A stretch of 64,000 nt of DNA from CAYONZ01 sp964405465 (GCA_964405465.1 CAYONZ010000011.1:12444-76443); one strand, 5' to 3'; numbered from the stretch's first letter, positions 17,354-27,017 are shown. Numbers and translations are program-made. The notes: a model not told the origin generated them from the letters alone.

Positions 17354-18943
17354 TCACTCTTCATTGTCTTCTCGAGAAATCGGGGCCTTTGAGATATTTT
17401 GGCCAACGACAGGTGGCACACTAGGAATGCCATTCGAGGAGGAAAGTCGTGGTGTCGGAGCGCGCTGCGGTTTTTGATTGGTTTTTTGGTTCGATTTTTC
17501 GCCTTCGATCAACACCCCAGATGCACCCTCTTGCATATATTGATCGTTTTTATTCGCCAGCTTTTTGGTAAGGGTCAAGCGATTGGCTTCGAAAGTACGG
17601 GTGTTTTCTTCTGCTTTTTTCGCAAGCTTCATGGCACTCTCTCGGAAGCTTCCCATTAGTTCCATGTTTGCCAAGATCTGATTTTGTGCTTGGTTGGCTT
17701 GGTCTACAGCATAGGCTGCTGCCGCGTCAGCCGCATTTTTGGCCAGGCGATTCGCAGCTCCTGTTTTCTGTGTCATGTCGAGGGCAGAGCTCGCCGTGAG
17801 GGATGTCACGCCTGAGACCACAAAATTTCTCTGAAAGATAGTGGTCTGCATTTTAGTATCAGTCGCCGCCTGTTTTGCTGACTGGATTGTGCCCGTGAGA
17901 AGATTGAGTTTCTCTAAGAGTTCTTGGTCAGAGGAGAGCTGGCTCTCGATCATGGGCCATACATGCTGTTCAACATTGTGCCGCAAAATTTGAATGATTG
18001 GGTTTTTTTCAGTTTCGGTAGATTGAACCCAAGCTTCGATTGCCCGTGCGAGTTGGTGCTCGAAAAATATCTGTTCGGGGAGGGCACGGGTTCGGTCTTG
18101 GATCTTTTTCTGAAATTCACCGAGATACACTTCGGCTTCTTGCAAGAGCCCAACATTTACCGTCATTCCATTGACAACTGCTAATATGCGGTCAGCATAA
18201 GTCTTGTACTCTTGAGTGGTTCGCACTGAGGGTATGGCTTTTGAAACAAATCGGGCAATCTTTCCACCAGAAGCCATGCGGTCATGAAGCGCATTAAATT
18301 TTTTTCCGAGTTTGTAGCGAACTCCCGCCAACCCTTTTGGTGGTTGAATTTCATTTTGAATTTCAGTAAATGCGCGCGCAGATCTTGCAATTTCATCTGA
18401 CGCGCGCCCAGCTAGTTCTTGCCCTTCCAGAACATTTTTGACGATGTTTTGTGTGGTGATGTCTGAATTCTCGATGGCGTTGAGTGTCTTGCCGGAGAAG
18501 CCTTTGTCTTGCTTTTCTAAAAGAGTATTTCCTGCGATGAGGTCCTGAATATCTTGGGACGTCTGTTCAAGAGAATTGGCAATTAGATCGTTCTTTAGAT
18601 CATTGAGCCGGCCCTCAGGGTCTGCCGCAGCTTCAATGAGCGCCTTAGCCCAGGCATCCGCCTGCTCTGTGAGTTCTCGTTGTTGCGACACTGGAACATT
18701 GAGCTCGACCCGTTCGCCAATGACCACTTGTGTGAACTGCAGAGAATCAACATCGATTTGCACTATTTCTCGACAGAGTGGACCTCGCTCTACCTCAGGC
18801 AAAAGCCCTGAATTCGATTTTTTTGAAGATGACCCATTTTTTATCACCGGCAATCTGGATATTGATGGCGGATGGATAGCCATGCTCTGTATGGAGACAA
18901 GCGAGGATAATACTAAGAGAGAGATGCGACCCGTGATTTTCAT
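17354..18943 (-). CDS. Exported coiled-coil protein, family member 2
   Basis: This 529-residue protein has a signal peptide (ISLLVLSSLVSIQSMA), a GPLCREIV motif at the mature N-terminus, then almost entirely helical sequence to about residue 470 and a disordered Asn/Gln/Pro/Ser tail. The middle and end of the helical part are Ala-rich (NAADAAAAYAVDQANQAQNQ). The helical layout slightly recalls TelA-type anion-resistance proteins, but TelA is cytoplasmic and I do not claim homology. It lies between the other coiled-coil genes on the same strand, 148 bases from the next one. Confidence 0.65.
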   Translation of the reverse strand: MKITGRISLLVLSSLVSIQSMAIHPPSISRLPVIKNGSSSKKSNSGLLPEVERGPLCREIVQIDVDSLQFTQVVIGERVELNVPVSQQRELTEQADAWAKALIEAAADPEGRLNDLKNDLIANSLEQTSQDIQDLIAGNTLLEKQDKGFSGKTLNAIENSDITTQNIVKNVLEGQELAGRASDEIARSARAFTEIQNEIQPPKGLAGVRYKLGKKFNALHDRMASGGKIARFVSKAIPSVRTTQEYKTYADRILAVVNGMTVNVGLLQEAEVYLGEFQKKIQDRTRALPEQIFFEHQLARAIEAWVQSTETEKNPIIQILRHNVEQHVWPMIESQLSSDQELLEKLNLLTGTIQSAKQAATDTKMQTTIFQRNFVVSGVTSLTASSALDMTQKTGAANRLAKNAADAAAAYAVDQANQAQNQILANMELMGSFRESAMKLAKKAEENTRTFEANRLTLTKKLANKNDQYMQEGASGVLIEGEKSNQKTNQKPQRAPTPRLSSSNGIPSVPPVVGQNISKAPISREDNEE

Positions 18944-19087
18944 AAAACGTCCCTTTCATCAAGTCAGTTTCAAAAGATATTCTAAATCAGACCCATTCAT
19001 TTCAATTGTAGTGCCAGTAAATAATTCCTATTTAAAGAACCCTGTTCGTTTGTATTCGATTACTCAGTCCATTTTCGATCTTGTCGC

Positions 19088-19116
19088 TTAAAGGGTGCCG
19101 CCCATCGGCACTTTAC
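19088..19116 (-). terminator. Hairpin downstream of the coiled-coil gene at 19231
   Basis: GTGCCG at 19095-19100 and CGGCAC at 19106-19111 pair around a 5-base loop, and flanking AAAG/CTTT partly extends the stem. On the - strand it lies 120 bases beyond the stop at 19231 and is followed by CCTTTAA, a weak U-tract. A second stem, CCTGCC/GGCAGG, is at 19175-19196. Either could end transcription. Confidence 0.45.
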
Positions 19117-19230
19117 CCTGTCAGGAGAAGTCATTTTTTGCTCCAAAAATTTCGTCTTGAGTGTCTGGGTTCTCCCTGCCACAGGCTTACGGCAGGTAAC
19201 CAACAGCTTCACAACAGTCTCGTTACTGAA

Positions 19231-20934
19231 TCAGTTCAGTTTTGGATTATCGTTTGGAGTCGAAAGTCTGATTTGACCGGTGGCAATCAGCTTGCGAAGT
19301 TGCCGAGGGGAGTAGACTTGCCAGGAAGCAAAATTTTCTTTGTTCTGCGTCCACACTTGATGCAACAAAATATTGCCCCAAAAAGTGAAACCCCTAACTT
19401 CAAAAATGCTTTCGATTGATCCTGAGCCGTTTAAAATGTCGCCAACACGAAATCCGGCATAGATAAGATCTGGGTCAGTAATCGCGACGGCTTGTCTTGT
19501 TATATTGTAGTCTGTGTAAACATCTTCTTTCTTTTTCTTATCCCATTCGATTTTCCTCAGGCGAACATAGCTCAGAAGCGGCTCTGGTAGTTTGCCTCGA
19601 GATATTTGAGCGATAGGGCTGAACAAGAGGGGAATTAGCGGATTAAAAGGATTGAGAGTCAAGAAGTAGGACTTCTCGTCTTTCACTACTGAAAACCTTG
19701 ATCCGCGAAACCAAATCACTTCGTGTTCACCGTTGTATGTTCTTTCGCTCGCTATAAGAACATTTTCGCCTATCACAAGACGTCTTTTTAGATCGCGGAG
19801 CGAAGCGATTCTCACGCCCTGCGGAATGTGGCGCTCGAGGCCATTGCCAAGGGGGAAAAACCTTTTCTTGTCATTGGTTGTGGTATCGACAAGTGCTGAT
19901 TTGGGTTCAGTCGATTCGAAGACACGTTGAAAGTCAAATCGCTTAAGAGTGAGAATATTAGAAAACGAATTCGAGGCCTGCAGGTTTCCTTCGATCAAAG
20001 AAATGCGCGAGGTCTGCAGTCGGCGCAATTGGGCTTCCTGATCGTGCAGATCGAGTTTGATGTTCTGAATTTTTGCCAGCACTCGGTTCACGGCGTCCAC
20101 TTCTCTTTCGCTTGTCAGCTGATTTTTGAATTGAGCCAACTCTCTTGCAATCTCATCTAAAAAGTCGGATTCACTTTGAAATCTTGCTAGCCAACGGTTT
20201 GTTTCATTGATGGCTTCGTCGTTTCTTTTTATTCGAGTTAATAGAGCCTCATGCTGGTCTCTTGCGTTTTCAATAATCTCATCGGCTTTTTTATTTAGTT
20301 CTTCGGCCTTTGCCATTCTTGAAGCTGTCCCTCGATCAGTTATTTTTGCACTGATTCGACTCAGCCAATTGGGGATGAGCTTGTTGGTTTGTTGAGCTGA
20401 TTCAGTAGGTGAACCCTTTTGCTGATTGATAGCTATGACGGCATCATTCAAATGCTTTACGATTTCAGCGTAATCGTTCGCCGTATTGAACAACTCTTGG
20501 TTTTGTGCTCGGTCTTTCTCCACTGTAGCCATTCGAAGTGAACCGGCGACATAGGCTTCAAAATCGAAAAGAAACTCTTTAGTGTGCTGCATGACGAGAG
20601 CATTTGTAGCCGAGCTCTGCTCAGCATACGGATTGTGAACTATACTCTCAAGGGTGGTGAGATATTTTTTGACTCGATCAGCCTGCGAAAGCACCGAGTC
20701 TGCTGCGCTGTCAGTGAGAAGCGACCGACAATCTCGCGCTGATTCTTCAGAATTCACAACGGGGCTCAAGATCGATTGCTGAAGGGAGGTTTGGTGAGGA
20801 ATACGCGGAACCTTAAAGGAGTCTGAATAGGAATTTTGCGAAAACCCTGACGAAGGGAGAATCAGGACTGTTAAGACAGGGAAGATCGCCAGCGGAAGTG
20901 CGGATCGTGGTGTTTTAATATTGAAACCATTCAT
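19231..20934 (-). CDS. Exported coiled-coil protein, family member 3 (paralogue of 21202-22923)
   Basis: The 567-residue protein has a signal peptide (IFPVLTVLILPSSGFSQ), an ARDCRSLL motif, a long coiled coil with KADEIIENARDQHEALL, and a C-terminal beta-rich domain with DPDLIYAGFRVGDILNGSG and WQVYSPRQLRKLI. It aligns end to end with the next gene upstream: the same order of segments is present, such as NARKQQDAFL, DLIYGGFRVGDVF and WHVYSPRTLRKRI there. The pair arose by tandem duplication, leader included. Function is unknown; export and coiled coil suggest an envelope structural or chaperone-like part. Confidence 0.75.
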   Translation of the reverse strand: MNGFNIKTPRSALPLAIFPVLTVLILPSSGFSQNSYSDSFKVPRIPHQTSLQQSILSPVVNSEESARDCRSLLTDSAADSVLSQADRVKKYLTTLESIVHNPYAEQSSATNALVMQHTKEFLFDFEAYVAGSLRMATVEKDRAQNQELFNTANDYAEIVKHLNDAVIAINQQKGSPTESAQQTNKLIPNWLSRISAKITDRGTASRMAKAEELNKKADEIIENARDQHEALLTRIKRNDEAINETNRWLARFQSESDFLDEIARELAQFKNQLTSEREVDAVNRVLAKIQNIKLDLHDQEAQLRRLQTSRISLIEGNLQASNSFSNILTLKRFDFQRVFESTEPKSALVDTTTNDKKRFFPLGNGLERHIPQGVRIASLRDLKRRLVIGENVLIASERTYNGEHEVIWFRGSRFSVVKDEKSYFLTLNPFNPLIPLLFSPIAQISRGKLPEPLLSYVRLRKIEWDKKKKEDVYTDYNITRQAVAITDPDLIYAGFRVGDILNGSGSIESIFEVRGFTFWGNILLHQVWTQNKENFASWQVYSPRQLRKLIATGQIRLSTPNDNPKLN

Positions 20935-21048
20935 GAACGACTTCCTTTGGATTCAGTTCGCAGTTGTCAGATACTGGCTAATAATGGGTCAGCATCGGGT
21001 CAATAGCGGCCAGTGATCTGCTCGAGAGTTTATTGCAACCCGTTTGAT

Positions 21049-21128
21049 GCACATTCTATGCACTCTCAATTCGGCTTCAAGCTTGCTGAGATGTCTAAGT
21101 TTTCGCCATCGACGCAAGTTGCGGCCTG
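21049..21128 (-). repeat. Duplicated leader copy A, upstream of the 567-residue gene
   Basis: This 80-base block resembles 23008-23087, with the same spacing of two conserved parts: GCACA...TGCAC near its start and TGTCTAAGTTTT...CGACGCAAGTTG 43 bases later; the last 37 bases differ at six positions. Each copy lies 100-200 bases upstream of one of the two paralogous coiled-coil genes, so the duplication carried the regulatory leader. Confidence 0.75.
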
Positions 21129-21201
21129 TGGCTGCCCCGACAGAAGTTGCGGTTTGTGATTGGCCTGTGGCTGGGCTCTCTGACGTTGCCCCTGAGCCCA
21201 A

Positions 21202-22923
21202 CTACTCTAGCGCAGGAGTTGAAATCGTCTTCTCCGGTGCATTGTTGAGAATGTAAGGAATGAGTACTCCCTTGCTTATTCGTTTGCGCAGTGTTCGCGG
21301 CGAGTAGACATGCCAAGACTCGATGCCACCATTTTGTGTATTCAATATATGACTGAGAAGAAGGTCACCCCAGTAGGTGAAACCACGAACCGTGAAGAGC
21401 CCCTCAATTGCGCTAGGAGACCTAAAGACATCACCGACTCTGAATCCGCCATAAATCAAGTCAGTGGTGGTGATAGCGAGCTCTTGCCGAGGGAGTTGAT
21501 AGTCATGAAACCCCCACCCCAGGTCTTGTCTTTGGTGATAATACCTAACACCAACGTAGCTAAAAACTGGTGTGGGGAATTGTCCCTCCAGGATCTTTGA
21601 AACCGGATTGAGGAAAATTGCATCTAAAAAATTGAGTGGATTGAATGAAAGAAAATAAGATTTTGTTTCCGTGGCAATAGGAAATGAATCGCCCCGGTTG
21701 AAGGTGCGACCATAAAGGCCTTTTTCGGATTTTTCACTTGCGACAAAAACTTGTTCACCAATGATCAATCCGCGTTGCAAATCAAAGATCGAGGCGATTT
21801 TGACGCCTTTAGGAATAGGGCGTTCCCAACCCAAAAGCTGGAGCTTCTCTTTGTTTTTTTGCACAAGATTTTTGTCAGAGTCAATCCGCGGAACGCGCTC
21901 ATTTGCTTGACCGCTTGAATCCGCATTGATGGCCTCAGATTTGAAATCCAGTCTCCTGAGTGTGAGAATTTTCGAAAATACCGACGAGGCTTCTTTATTG
22001 GACTCATCCAGAGACCTCAGAGAGTTGCGAAGAGTGCGGAGTTTCTCATGTTCAATGTAAAGATCTTGTAGAAGTGCCTGCACCTTAGCCAAAGTAAGAT
22101 CAATGGCATCTCGTTCTCGGGTGGTACTCTGGCTGACATTGTTTTGACTTAGTTCTTTTGCAAACTGACTCAGAAACCGAGACTCCTCGTCGATGCGAGC
22201 GAGCCAAGTGTTGACTTTCTCGATGGTGTCTTGATTTTCTTTCGCCCGGAGCAAAAATGCATCCTGCTGCTTTCTCGCATTTTCGATAATTTGATCGGCT
22301 TTTTTGTCGAGCTGGCTGGCCGTGCGGTAGCGAGATTCATTTGCTCCGTTTTGAATTCTTGAAAGAATCCCTGGAGTAAACTTGGCTGCAATTTTTTTGG
22401 ACCAGCTATTTGGCAAAGACTCTTGCTTTTCGATATCCTCTACAGCTTTGTTGAGCTCTCCGACGGTGGTCGCATAGTCTTGGCCCGTCTGGATAAATAA
22501 ATAGTTTTCTCTTTGGTCACTTTGAATTTTCGGTAAACGCAGCGATCCGCTTATGTAATCCTGGTAATCAAAACGAAAATCACGCGCGAACATATAGTTG
22601 AGTGCATCGGCGGCCGCACTTTGTTCTGCAAAACGATTTTTAATCACTGGGAGAATTTCATCGAGATATCCAGTGATTCGATTGCCGATGGGCGAAGGCT
22701 GAGTGTGAGTCGACGAAGCCGAAGGAGTTTTTTCAAAGACTTCCATCGAAGTTTCTGATGCACTCGACGCGATCAGATCTCCACATTCTGGATGGGTTGA
22801 GGCTCGAGAGGTTCTTGCCACAGAATCTTGCATGAGCGGAGCTTTAAAGTCTCCAATGGGCGGAGAATTCAGCGAAGCGTGAGCAATGCCCAGAGCAGAT
22901 AGAAAAGTGGCGATAGAAGCCAT
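21202..22923 (-). CDS. Exported coiled-coil protein, family member 4
   Basis: From ATG at 22923 the 573-residue product begins MASIATFLSALGIAHASL, a short signal peptide, followed by HPECGDLI, a coiled coil and the same C-terminal domain as its neighbour at 19231 (AITTTDLIYGGFRVGD, VRGFTYWGDLLL). The open frame extends to 23124 but that part is a copy of the non-coding leader of the paralogue and overlaps the hydroxylase gene end, so it is not coding in my reading. The ribosome site at 22923 is weak. Function is unknown. Confidence 0.75.
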   Translation of the reverse strand: MASIATFLSALGIAHASLNSPPIGDFKAPLMQDSVARTSRASTHPECGDLIASSASETSMEVFEKTPSASSTHTQPSPIGNRITGYLDEILPVIKNRFAEQSAAADALNYMFARDFRFDYQDYISGSLRLPKIQSDQRENYLFIQTGQDYATTVGELNKAVEDIEKQESLPNSWSKKIAAKFTPGILSRIQNGANESRYRTASQLDKKADQIIENARKQQDAFLLRAKENQDTIEKVNTWLARIDEESRFLSQFAKELSQNNVSQSTTRERDAIDLTLAKVQALLQDLYIEHEKLRTLRNSLRSLDESNKEASSVFSKILTLRRLDFKSEAINADSSGQANERVPRIDSDKNLVQKNKEKLQLLGWERPIPKGVKIASIFDLQRGLIIGEQVFVASEKSEKGLYGRTFNRGDSFPIATETKSYFLSFNPLNFLDAIFLNPVSKILEGQFPTPVFSYVGVRYYHQRQDLGWGFHDYQLPRQELAITTTDLIYGGFRVGDVFRSPSAIEGLFTVRGFTYWGDLLLSHILNTQNGGIESWHVYSPRTLRKRISKGVLIPYILNNAPEKTISTPALE

Positions 22924-23007
22924 TAATTGTGTTTTCAACTCAGATTTGTGCACACACACCGGCGCTCTCCGATTTTCATGATTCAAAAAGTGCGTACCTT
23001 GGTGCCT

Positions 23008-23087
23008 GCACAATTGGTGCACGTTCAAGTCGATTTTACCTGTGTACAAGTGTCTAAGTTTTGAACAGCGACGCAAGTTGTGGTCTG
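23008..23087 (-). repeat. Duplicated leader copy B, upstream of the 573-residue gene
   Basis: This block matches copy A at 21049-21128 as described there. It sits 85-165 bases before the chosen start at 22923, as copy A sits 115-195 bases before 20934. This supports the downstream start and marks a probable promoter or leader region. Confidence 0.75.
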
Positions 23088-23110
23088 CAACTTGGCCAGT
23101 AGTTGCGTAT

Positions 23111-23902
23111 TTAGGATTTCTCAAAATTTAAAGCTTCGAGTGGCGGAATTGCTCTCTCTCGAGAGGACTCTGAATAGGTTCCACAGATATGATCCCACCA
23201 AGTGAAATACAGTCCAAAATTTGCTCTGCTTGTCTGATGGTGAAATTGATGTCTGGTGGCACTGTTGAAATATTTGAAAAGCGGGAGTCTTTGAAGTTTG
23301 GGCGGCATGATTTCATAACCGAGGTGTCCATAGACATTGTAAAGAAAGGCGACCAGAGTGAAAATCGCAAATGCGAGAATGTGCATGGGCATGATAAACG
23401 GAAATAGAAAGACAATGATCATGTTGACGAAAATCTCGACTAAATCGAATGACAAAGACGTAAACGGAGTGGGATTGACACTGTAGTGGTGTACGCGATG
23501 CACGAATTTAAAAATTTTAGGAGTGTGCAAAAGTCGGTGTGTCCAATAGAAATAGGCATCATTGACAATCAACATGAACAGAATGGTCACAATGAAATAA
23601 GAAACGCCAAAATCTGAAATACTTGTGTACCACATGCCTATGCTTTTTGATTTGAGATACGCGAGACCCAATCCCCCAGAAGAAAATGCAATTGAGGTCA
23701 CAATCGAATGAAATATTTCTTTCTTAATTTGTGATGGGCGTAGTGGAGCATGGGCCAAAGACTTGGTATTAAACAGAGTTTGTTTTTTCGCCAAAAATCT
23801 CCACACTAATAAATAGGCGAGGCCAGCAATTAAGAAATATCTGATGACCAAAAAAGACGAATACAATACGAATGATCGAAGTGGAAACTCCAGATTTAAC
23901 AT
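23111..23902 (-). CDS. Sterol desaturase / fatty acid hydroxylase family membrane protein
   Basis: The 263-residue protein has about five hydrophobic segments and the di-iron histidine boxes HRLLH, HRVHH and HQFHH in the order of the fatty acid hydroxylase superfamily (PF04116). Such enzymes hydroxylate or desaturate lipids at the membrane using oxygen. Substrate is unknown. It is divergent from a TetR-type regulator 107 bases away, which probably controls it. Its ATG at 23902 has AGGAGAAC about seven bases upstream. Confidence 0.88.
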   Translation of the reverse strand: MLNLEFPLRSFVLYSSFLVIRYFLIAGLAYLLVWRFLAKKQTLFNTKSLAHAPLRPSQIKKEIFHSIVTSIAFSSGGLGLAYLKSKSIGMWYTSISDFGVSYFIVTILFMLIVNDAYFYWTHRLLHTPKIFKFVHRVHHYSVNPTPFTSLSFDLVEIFVNMIIVFLFPFIMPMHILAFAIFTLVAFLYNVYGHLGYEIMPPKLQRLPLFKYFNSATRHQFHHQTSRANFGLYFTWWDHICGTYSESSRERAIPPLEALNFEKS

Positions 23903-23931
23903 TTGTTCTCCTGAATTAATCCCATTGAAAT

Positions 23932-23964
23932 GACTTTGTGTGGATGCGATAATAATGCAAAGTC
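23932..23964. promoter_or_regulatory. Inverted repeat between hydroxylase and tetR genes
   Basis: GACTTTG at 23932-23938 and CAAAGTC at 23958-23964 are exact inverted arms with a 19-base spacer. They lie in the shared divergent promoter region. TetR operators are usually symmetric over 15-30 bases, so this may be part of the binding site for the adjacent regulator. Confidence 0.4.
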
Positions 23965-24009
23965 GAAAATTGGCCTACTCGCCATTTTGCAAAAAGAGAT
24001 CGGTGGCAT

Positions 24010-24648
24010 ATGTCTTTGAAATCACAGAAGAAAACACCTAAGCAAGAACGTTCGCAAACGCTTTTTAACAGCATTTTAGAGGCCACTACTCACATTTTTG
24101 AACGAATTGATTTTTCAAAAGTGAGCACCAATAAGATCGCTGAATATGCCGGGGTGAGTATTGGTTCTTTTTATCAGTATTTTGCTGATAAGCGATCCGT
24201 GATTTCAATTGTTATTGACAAGCGTCTCGAACAAAATCGGCAAGAAGTAAAAAAGATTTTTGCCCGTCAGCCGGAAGGTGATTTGCAAGATTTTATTGGC
24301 TTTGTAGTTGATCAAATGGTCGATCATTTTCTCAAACAAAAAGGTTACCTGAGAGCGCTTATATATTTTCAATTTGAATTACAGAAAGCTGACAAGATTA
24401 TTGAATCACGGCATTTAATGGCTAAGATTATGGCTGATGAAACACACAAGCGTTATCCAAATTTAGGTGATGCCCAAGAGATAGAAAAAAAATTTTTCTA
24501 TCTCATCAATTGTGCGTTTGGCGTTGTCTATATGTATTCACAGGTTCAAAGTGCTCCCTATGAAATTGATCAAGTCAAAACTGAAATGAAAAAAAATATT
24601 CTTGCTTATTTAAATGCAGACTTGAATGCAGGATTAAATAATAACTAG
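24010..24648 (+). CDS. TetR/AcrR-family transcriptional regulator
   Basis: The N-terminal 65 residues match the TetR helix-turn-helix: ILEATTHIFERIDFSKVSTNKIAEYAGVS is split by typical positions, ending in SIGSFYQYFADKRSVI. The rest is a helical ligand domain of about 145 residues. It is divergent from the lipid hydroxylase, the usual arrangement for a local repressor that senses a lipid or hydrophobic compound. It lies 71 bases before the S9 peptidase gene, so it may also be cotranscribed with it. Confidence 0.9.
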   Translation: MSLKSQKKTPKQERSQTLFNSILEATTHIFERIDFSKVSTNKIAEYAGVSIGSFYQYFADKRSVISIVIDKRLEQNRQEVKKIFARQPEGDLQDFIGFVVDQMVDHFLKQKGYLRALIYFQFELQKADKIIESRHLMAKIMADETHKRYPNLGDAQEIEKKFFYLINCAFGVVYMYSQVQSAPYEIDQVKTEMKKNILAYLNADLNAGLNNN

Positions 24649-24718
24649 TGAACTCCGTAGTTTGAAATAGAAAAATGCGGTAGCATCTCGAATTATATCA
24701 ATAGCCAATGGAGAGACA

Positions 24719-26959
24719 ATGATCCACGAGAACCATATATCCCAGTTAAGAGTCGAAGCGCTATATCAGGTACAAAACGAAAAGAAAATCATGGTCGGCA
24801 GACTGGTGTTTTGCAAAAGGGTGATGTTGTTTTTGCTGGTTGCTCTTTCGTTTGCAATCGGGTGTATCGAGAGTTGGGCGTCGGATTCTTATTCTGGCCG
24901 AGGCAAGGATTCTGTGTCGAAAGATGAAATTGAAAGCTTTCGGGCGAAGTCTCTTCCCGCAGATTTAAGTCGCAAAATTCAAAGTTTCTTTGATATTCGC
25001 TCACCTGGTTTAGGTATGCTCAATCTTAAGAACAAAAGCTTCTATTTCGGCTGGCGAATTACTGGAACAGTACAGGTCTATCGCGTTGACGCGCCAAAGG
25101 GATTTCCAATTCAAATGACCGGAGGAGAAGATCCGACAACTTTGTTAGATATCACCAAAGATGGAAAGTATTTGATCTTGTCACGTGATCGAAATGGCGA
25201 AGAGAATCAGGGGCTTTATTTGCAACCTGCCGAAGGTGGATCGCTCATTGAGATTCAACATAAACCAAAGGTGCAGACGGCTTTTGCTTTTTGCTCAGAT
25301 GATTCCCGATTTATCTACTTTCGTGCCAACGATGAGAGGGCCGATTCTTATACGATCTATCGGTATGATTTAAAAACCAAAACCAAAGAGAAAATTTTTA
25401 GCGAATCGGGATATTGGACGGTTGCCGATCATTGGACTAAAGACTCCCAAGATCAGACACTTCTTTTAGGCAAAGCTATCACCAACACGAGCACCGAGTT
25501 TTACGAGTTGGATTTGAAGACCAAAAAACTTTCACCTTTACTGGGGCAGGGTGAAAATGCGAGTTACGACGTCAGTTATGCAAACAAACAAAATCAGTTT
25601 TTAGTTAGAACCAATCGATTTTCGGACTCGCACCGTCTGTATTTGATGGAAAGAGCGCCCTCGAAAAGTGAATTGCTAAACAGCGATTCGCCGGCGACCG
25701 ATGCTTCGTTCGAAAAGAGATTCAAACTCTTTGTGCCGACCGAAGCTGAGGTGAAAGCCCAAAGTTTCGGCACAGATGTGGCCCAGGGTGCTGCCCAGGG
25801 AGATGGAGAAGGTGCTGTCCAAGATTCGGTCAAAGGTACAGAGAATATCCAGCTCAAGCCTGTGTTTCCAATGGAAGATGAGATCGAGAGTTTTTCGGTC
25901 GATCCAACTCATCACACTGTTGCAGTTTTATGGAATCGCAAAGGCTACACGCGTGTGGAATTTTTCAATCTTCAAACAAGAAAAAAACTTAAATTATCAT
26001 TGAAGCAAGAGCAGGCCGATCAAGTCTATGTTGGGGCATGGTCCAAAGATGGAAATCAAGTGGTGTTGGGCATTGACTCGGGTACGGCACCAAAAACGAG
26101 CTACTCACTCGATTTACGAACAAACAAGCTCAGGCAATGGGTGGTGGCGAGTGTTCCTGAGGTTGATGTGCAAAAGTTTGTCAGGGCCCAATTGATTACC
26201 ATTCCTTCAGACTTTGGGGGAATCCCTGCGTTTGTGCGTATTCCTCCGGGATGTGAAAAGCCAGTGAAGCCGTGCCCAGTGGTGGTGCATTTTCATGGAG
26301 GCCCTGAAATGCAATCTCGTCCTGCGTTCATTCCTCAGTTTCAACTCTTTGTTGCAGAGGGTATGATATTTCTTGAACCGAATGTGCGTGGCAGTGAAGG
26401 TTATGGGCGAAAGTACCTCGACGCTGACAATGCCGAGAAACGCTTGGATGTGATCAAAGACATTCAAACTGTCGCGGATTTTGCAAAAACCAAATGGGCT
26501 CCTCCAGGGCAAAAAGCCAAAGTTGGCGTGATGGGATGGAGCTATGGTGGCTACTCAGCTTTATATGCAATGACAAAGTTTGCCGGGAGTTATGATGCTG
26601 GAGTTTCATTGGTTGGTATGAGTCACTTGGTCAGCTTCATCAACAATACCGCACCCTCACGCCGAGCTTTGCGAACACCTGAGTATGGCGATCCAGAAAA
26701 AATTAAAGACGTGATGGAGGAGCTTTCGCCGATCACGCATGTGGATAAAATTCGTGATCCACTTTTGATTATTCAAGGGGTAAGTGATTCACGTGTTCCA
26801 GTCGGTGAGGCCCTGCAAATGCACAAGAAGATGCAAGAAAAAAAGCTCGCTGGTGATTTGATCCTGTTTGCAGATGAGGGACACCTCGCCCAAAAAAGAT
26901 CGAATCAGGTTTTAGAAATCGGGCACACCGTTTTATTTTTTAAAAAACATCTGTTTTAA
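24719..26959 (+). CDS. Exported S9-family (prolyl oligopeptidase/DPP-type) serine peptidase
   Basis: The 746-residue protein has an N-terminal hydrophobic export segment with a possible lipobox (FAIGC), a beta-propeller region (about residues 70-470, TolB/WD-like repeats such as LLDITKDGKYLILSRDRNG) and an alpha/beta hydrolase domain. The catalytic triad is visible: GWSYGG with Ser near residue 608, Asp in VSDSRVP and His in DEGH. It cleaves oligopeptides in the periplasm or at the surface. The ATG at 24719 has GGAGAG nine bases upstream; the internal ATG at 24791 (MVGRLVFCKR) would give a shorter, more usual signal peptide. Confidence 0.9.
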   Translation: MIHENHISQLRVEALYQVQNEKKIMVGRLVFCKRVMLFLLVALSFAIGCIESWASDSYSGRGKDSVSKDEIESFRAKSLPADLSRKIQSFFDIRSPGLGMLNLKNKSFYFGWRITGTVQVYRVDAPKGFPIQMTGGEDPTTLLDITKDGKYLILSRDRNGEENQGLYLQPAEGGSLIEIQHKPKVQTAFAFCSDDSRFIYFRANDERADSYTIYRYDLKTKTKEKIFSESGYWTVADHWTKDSQDQTLLLGKAITNTSTEFYELDLKTKKLSPLLGQGENASYDVSYANKQNQFLVRTNRFSDSHRLYLMERAPSKSELLNSDSPATDASFEKRFKLFVPTEAEVKAQSFGTDVAQGAAQGDGEGAVQDSVKGTENIQLKPVFPMEDEIESFSVDPTHHTVAVLWNRKGYTRVEFFNLQTRKKLKLSLKQEQADQVYVGAWSKDGNQVVLGIDSGTAPKTSYSLDLRTNKLRQWVVASVPEVDVQKFVRAQLITIPSDFGGIPAFVRIPPGCEKPVKPCPVVVHFHGGPEMQSRPAFIPQFQLFVAEGMIFLEPNVRGSEGYGRKYLDADNAEKRLDVIKDIQTVADFAKTKWAPPGQKAKVGVMGWSYGGYSALYAMTKFAGSYDAGVSLVGMSHLVSFINNTAPSRRALRTPEYGDPEKIKDVMEELSPITHVDKIRDPLLIIQGVSDSRVPVGEALQMHKKMQEKKLAGDLILFADEGHLAQKRSNQVLEIGHTVLFFKKHLF

Positions 26960-26994
26960 TAAATATATATTTTTGAACTTTGAGACAATCCTGA

Positions 26995-27017
26995 CTCGGC
27001 GATGGTTTCTCGCCGAG
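26995..27017 (+). terminator. Terminator after the S9 peptidase gene
   Basis: CTCGGCGA at 26995-27002 pairs perfectly with TCGCCGAG at 27010-27017 around a 7-base loop, followed by the pyrimidine run CTCTCTCTTTATCCTC. It lies 36 bases after the stop codon and before the convergent cytochrome gene. Confidence 0.7.

Noticed and set aside
17354..18943. TelA (tellurite/anion resistance) annotation for the 529-residue protein
   Set aside because: Only general helical similarity, and the protein has a signal peptide, unlike TelA.
22924..23124. Long N-terminal extension of the exported coiled-coil protein
   Set aside because: It is a copy of the non-coding leader of the paralogue and overlaps the hydroxylase gene; the signal peptide starts at 22923.
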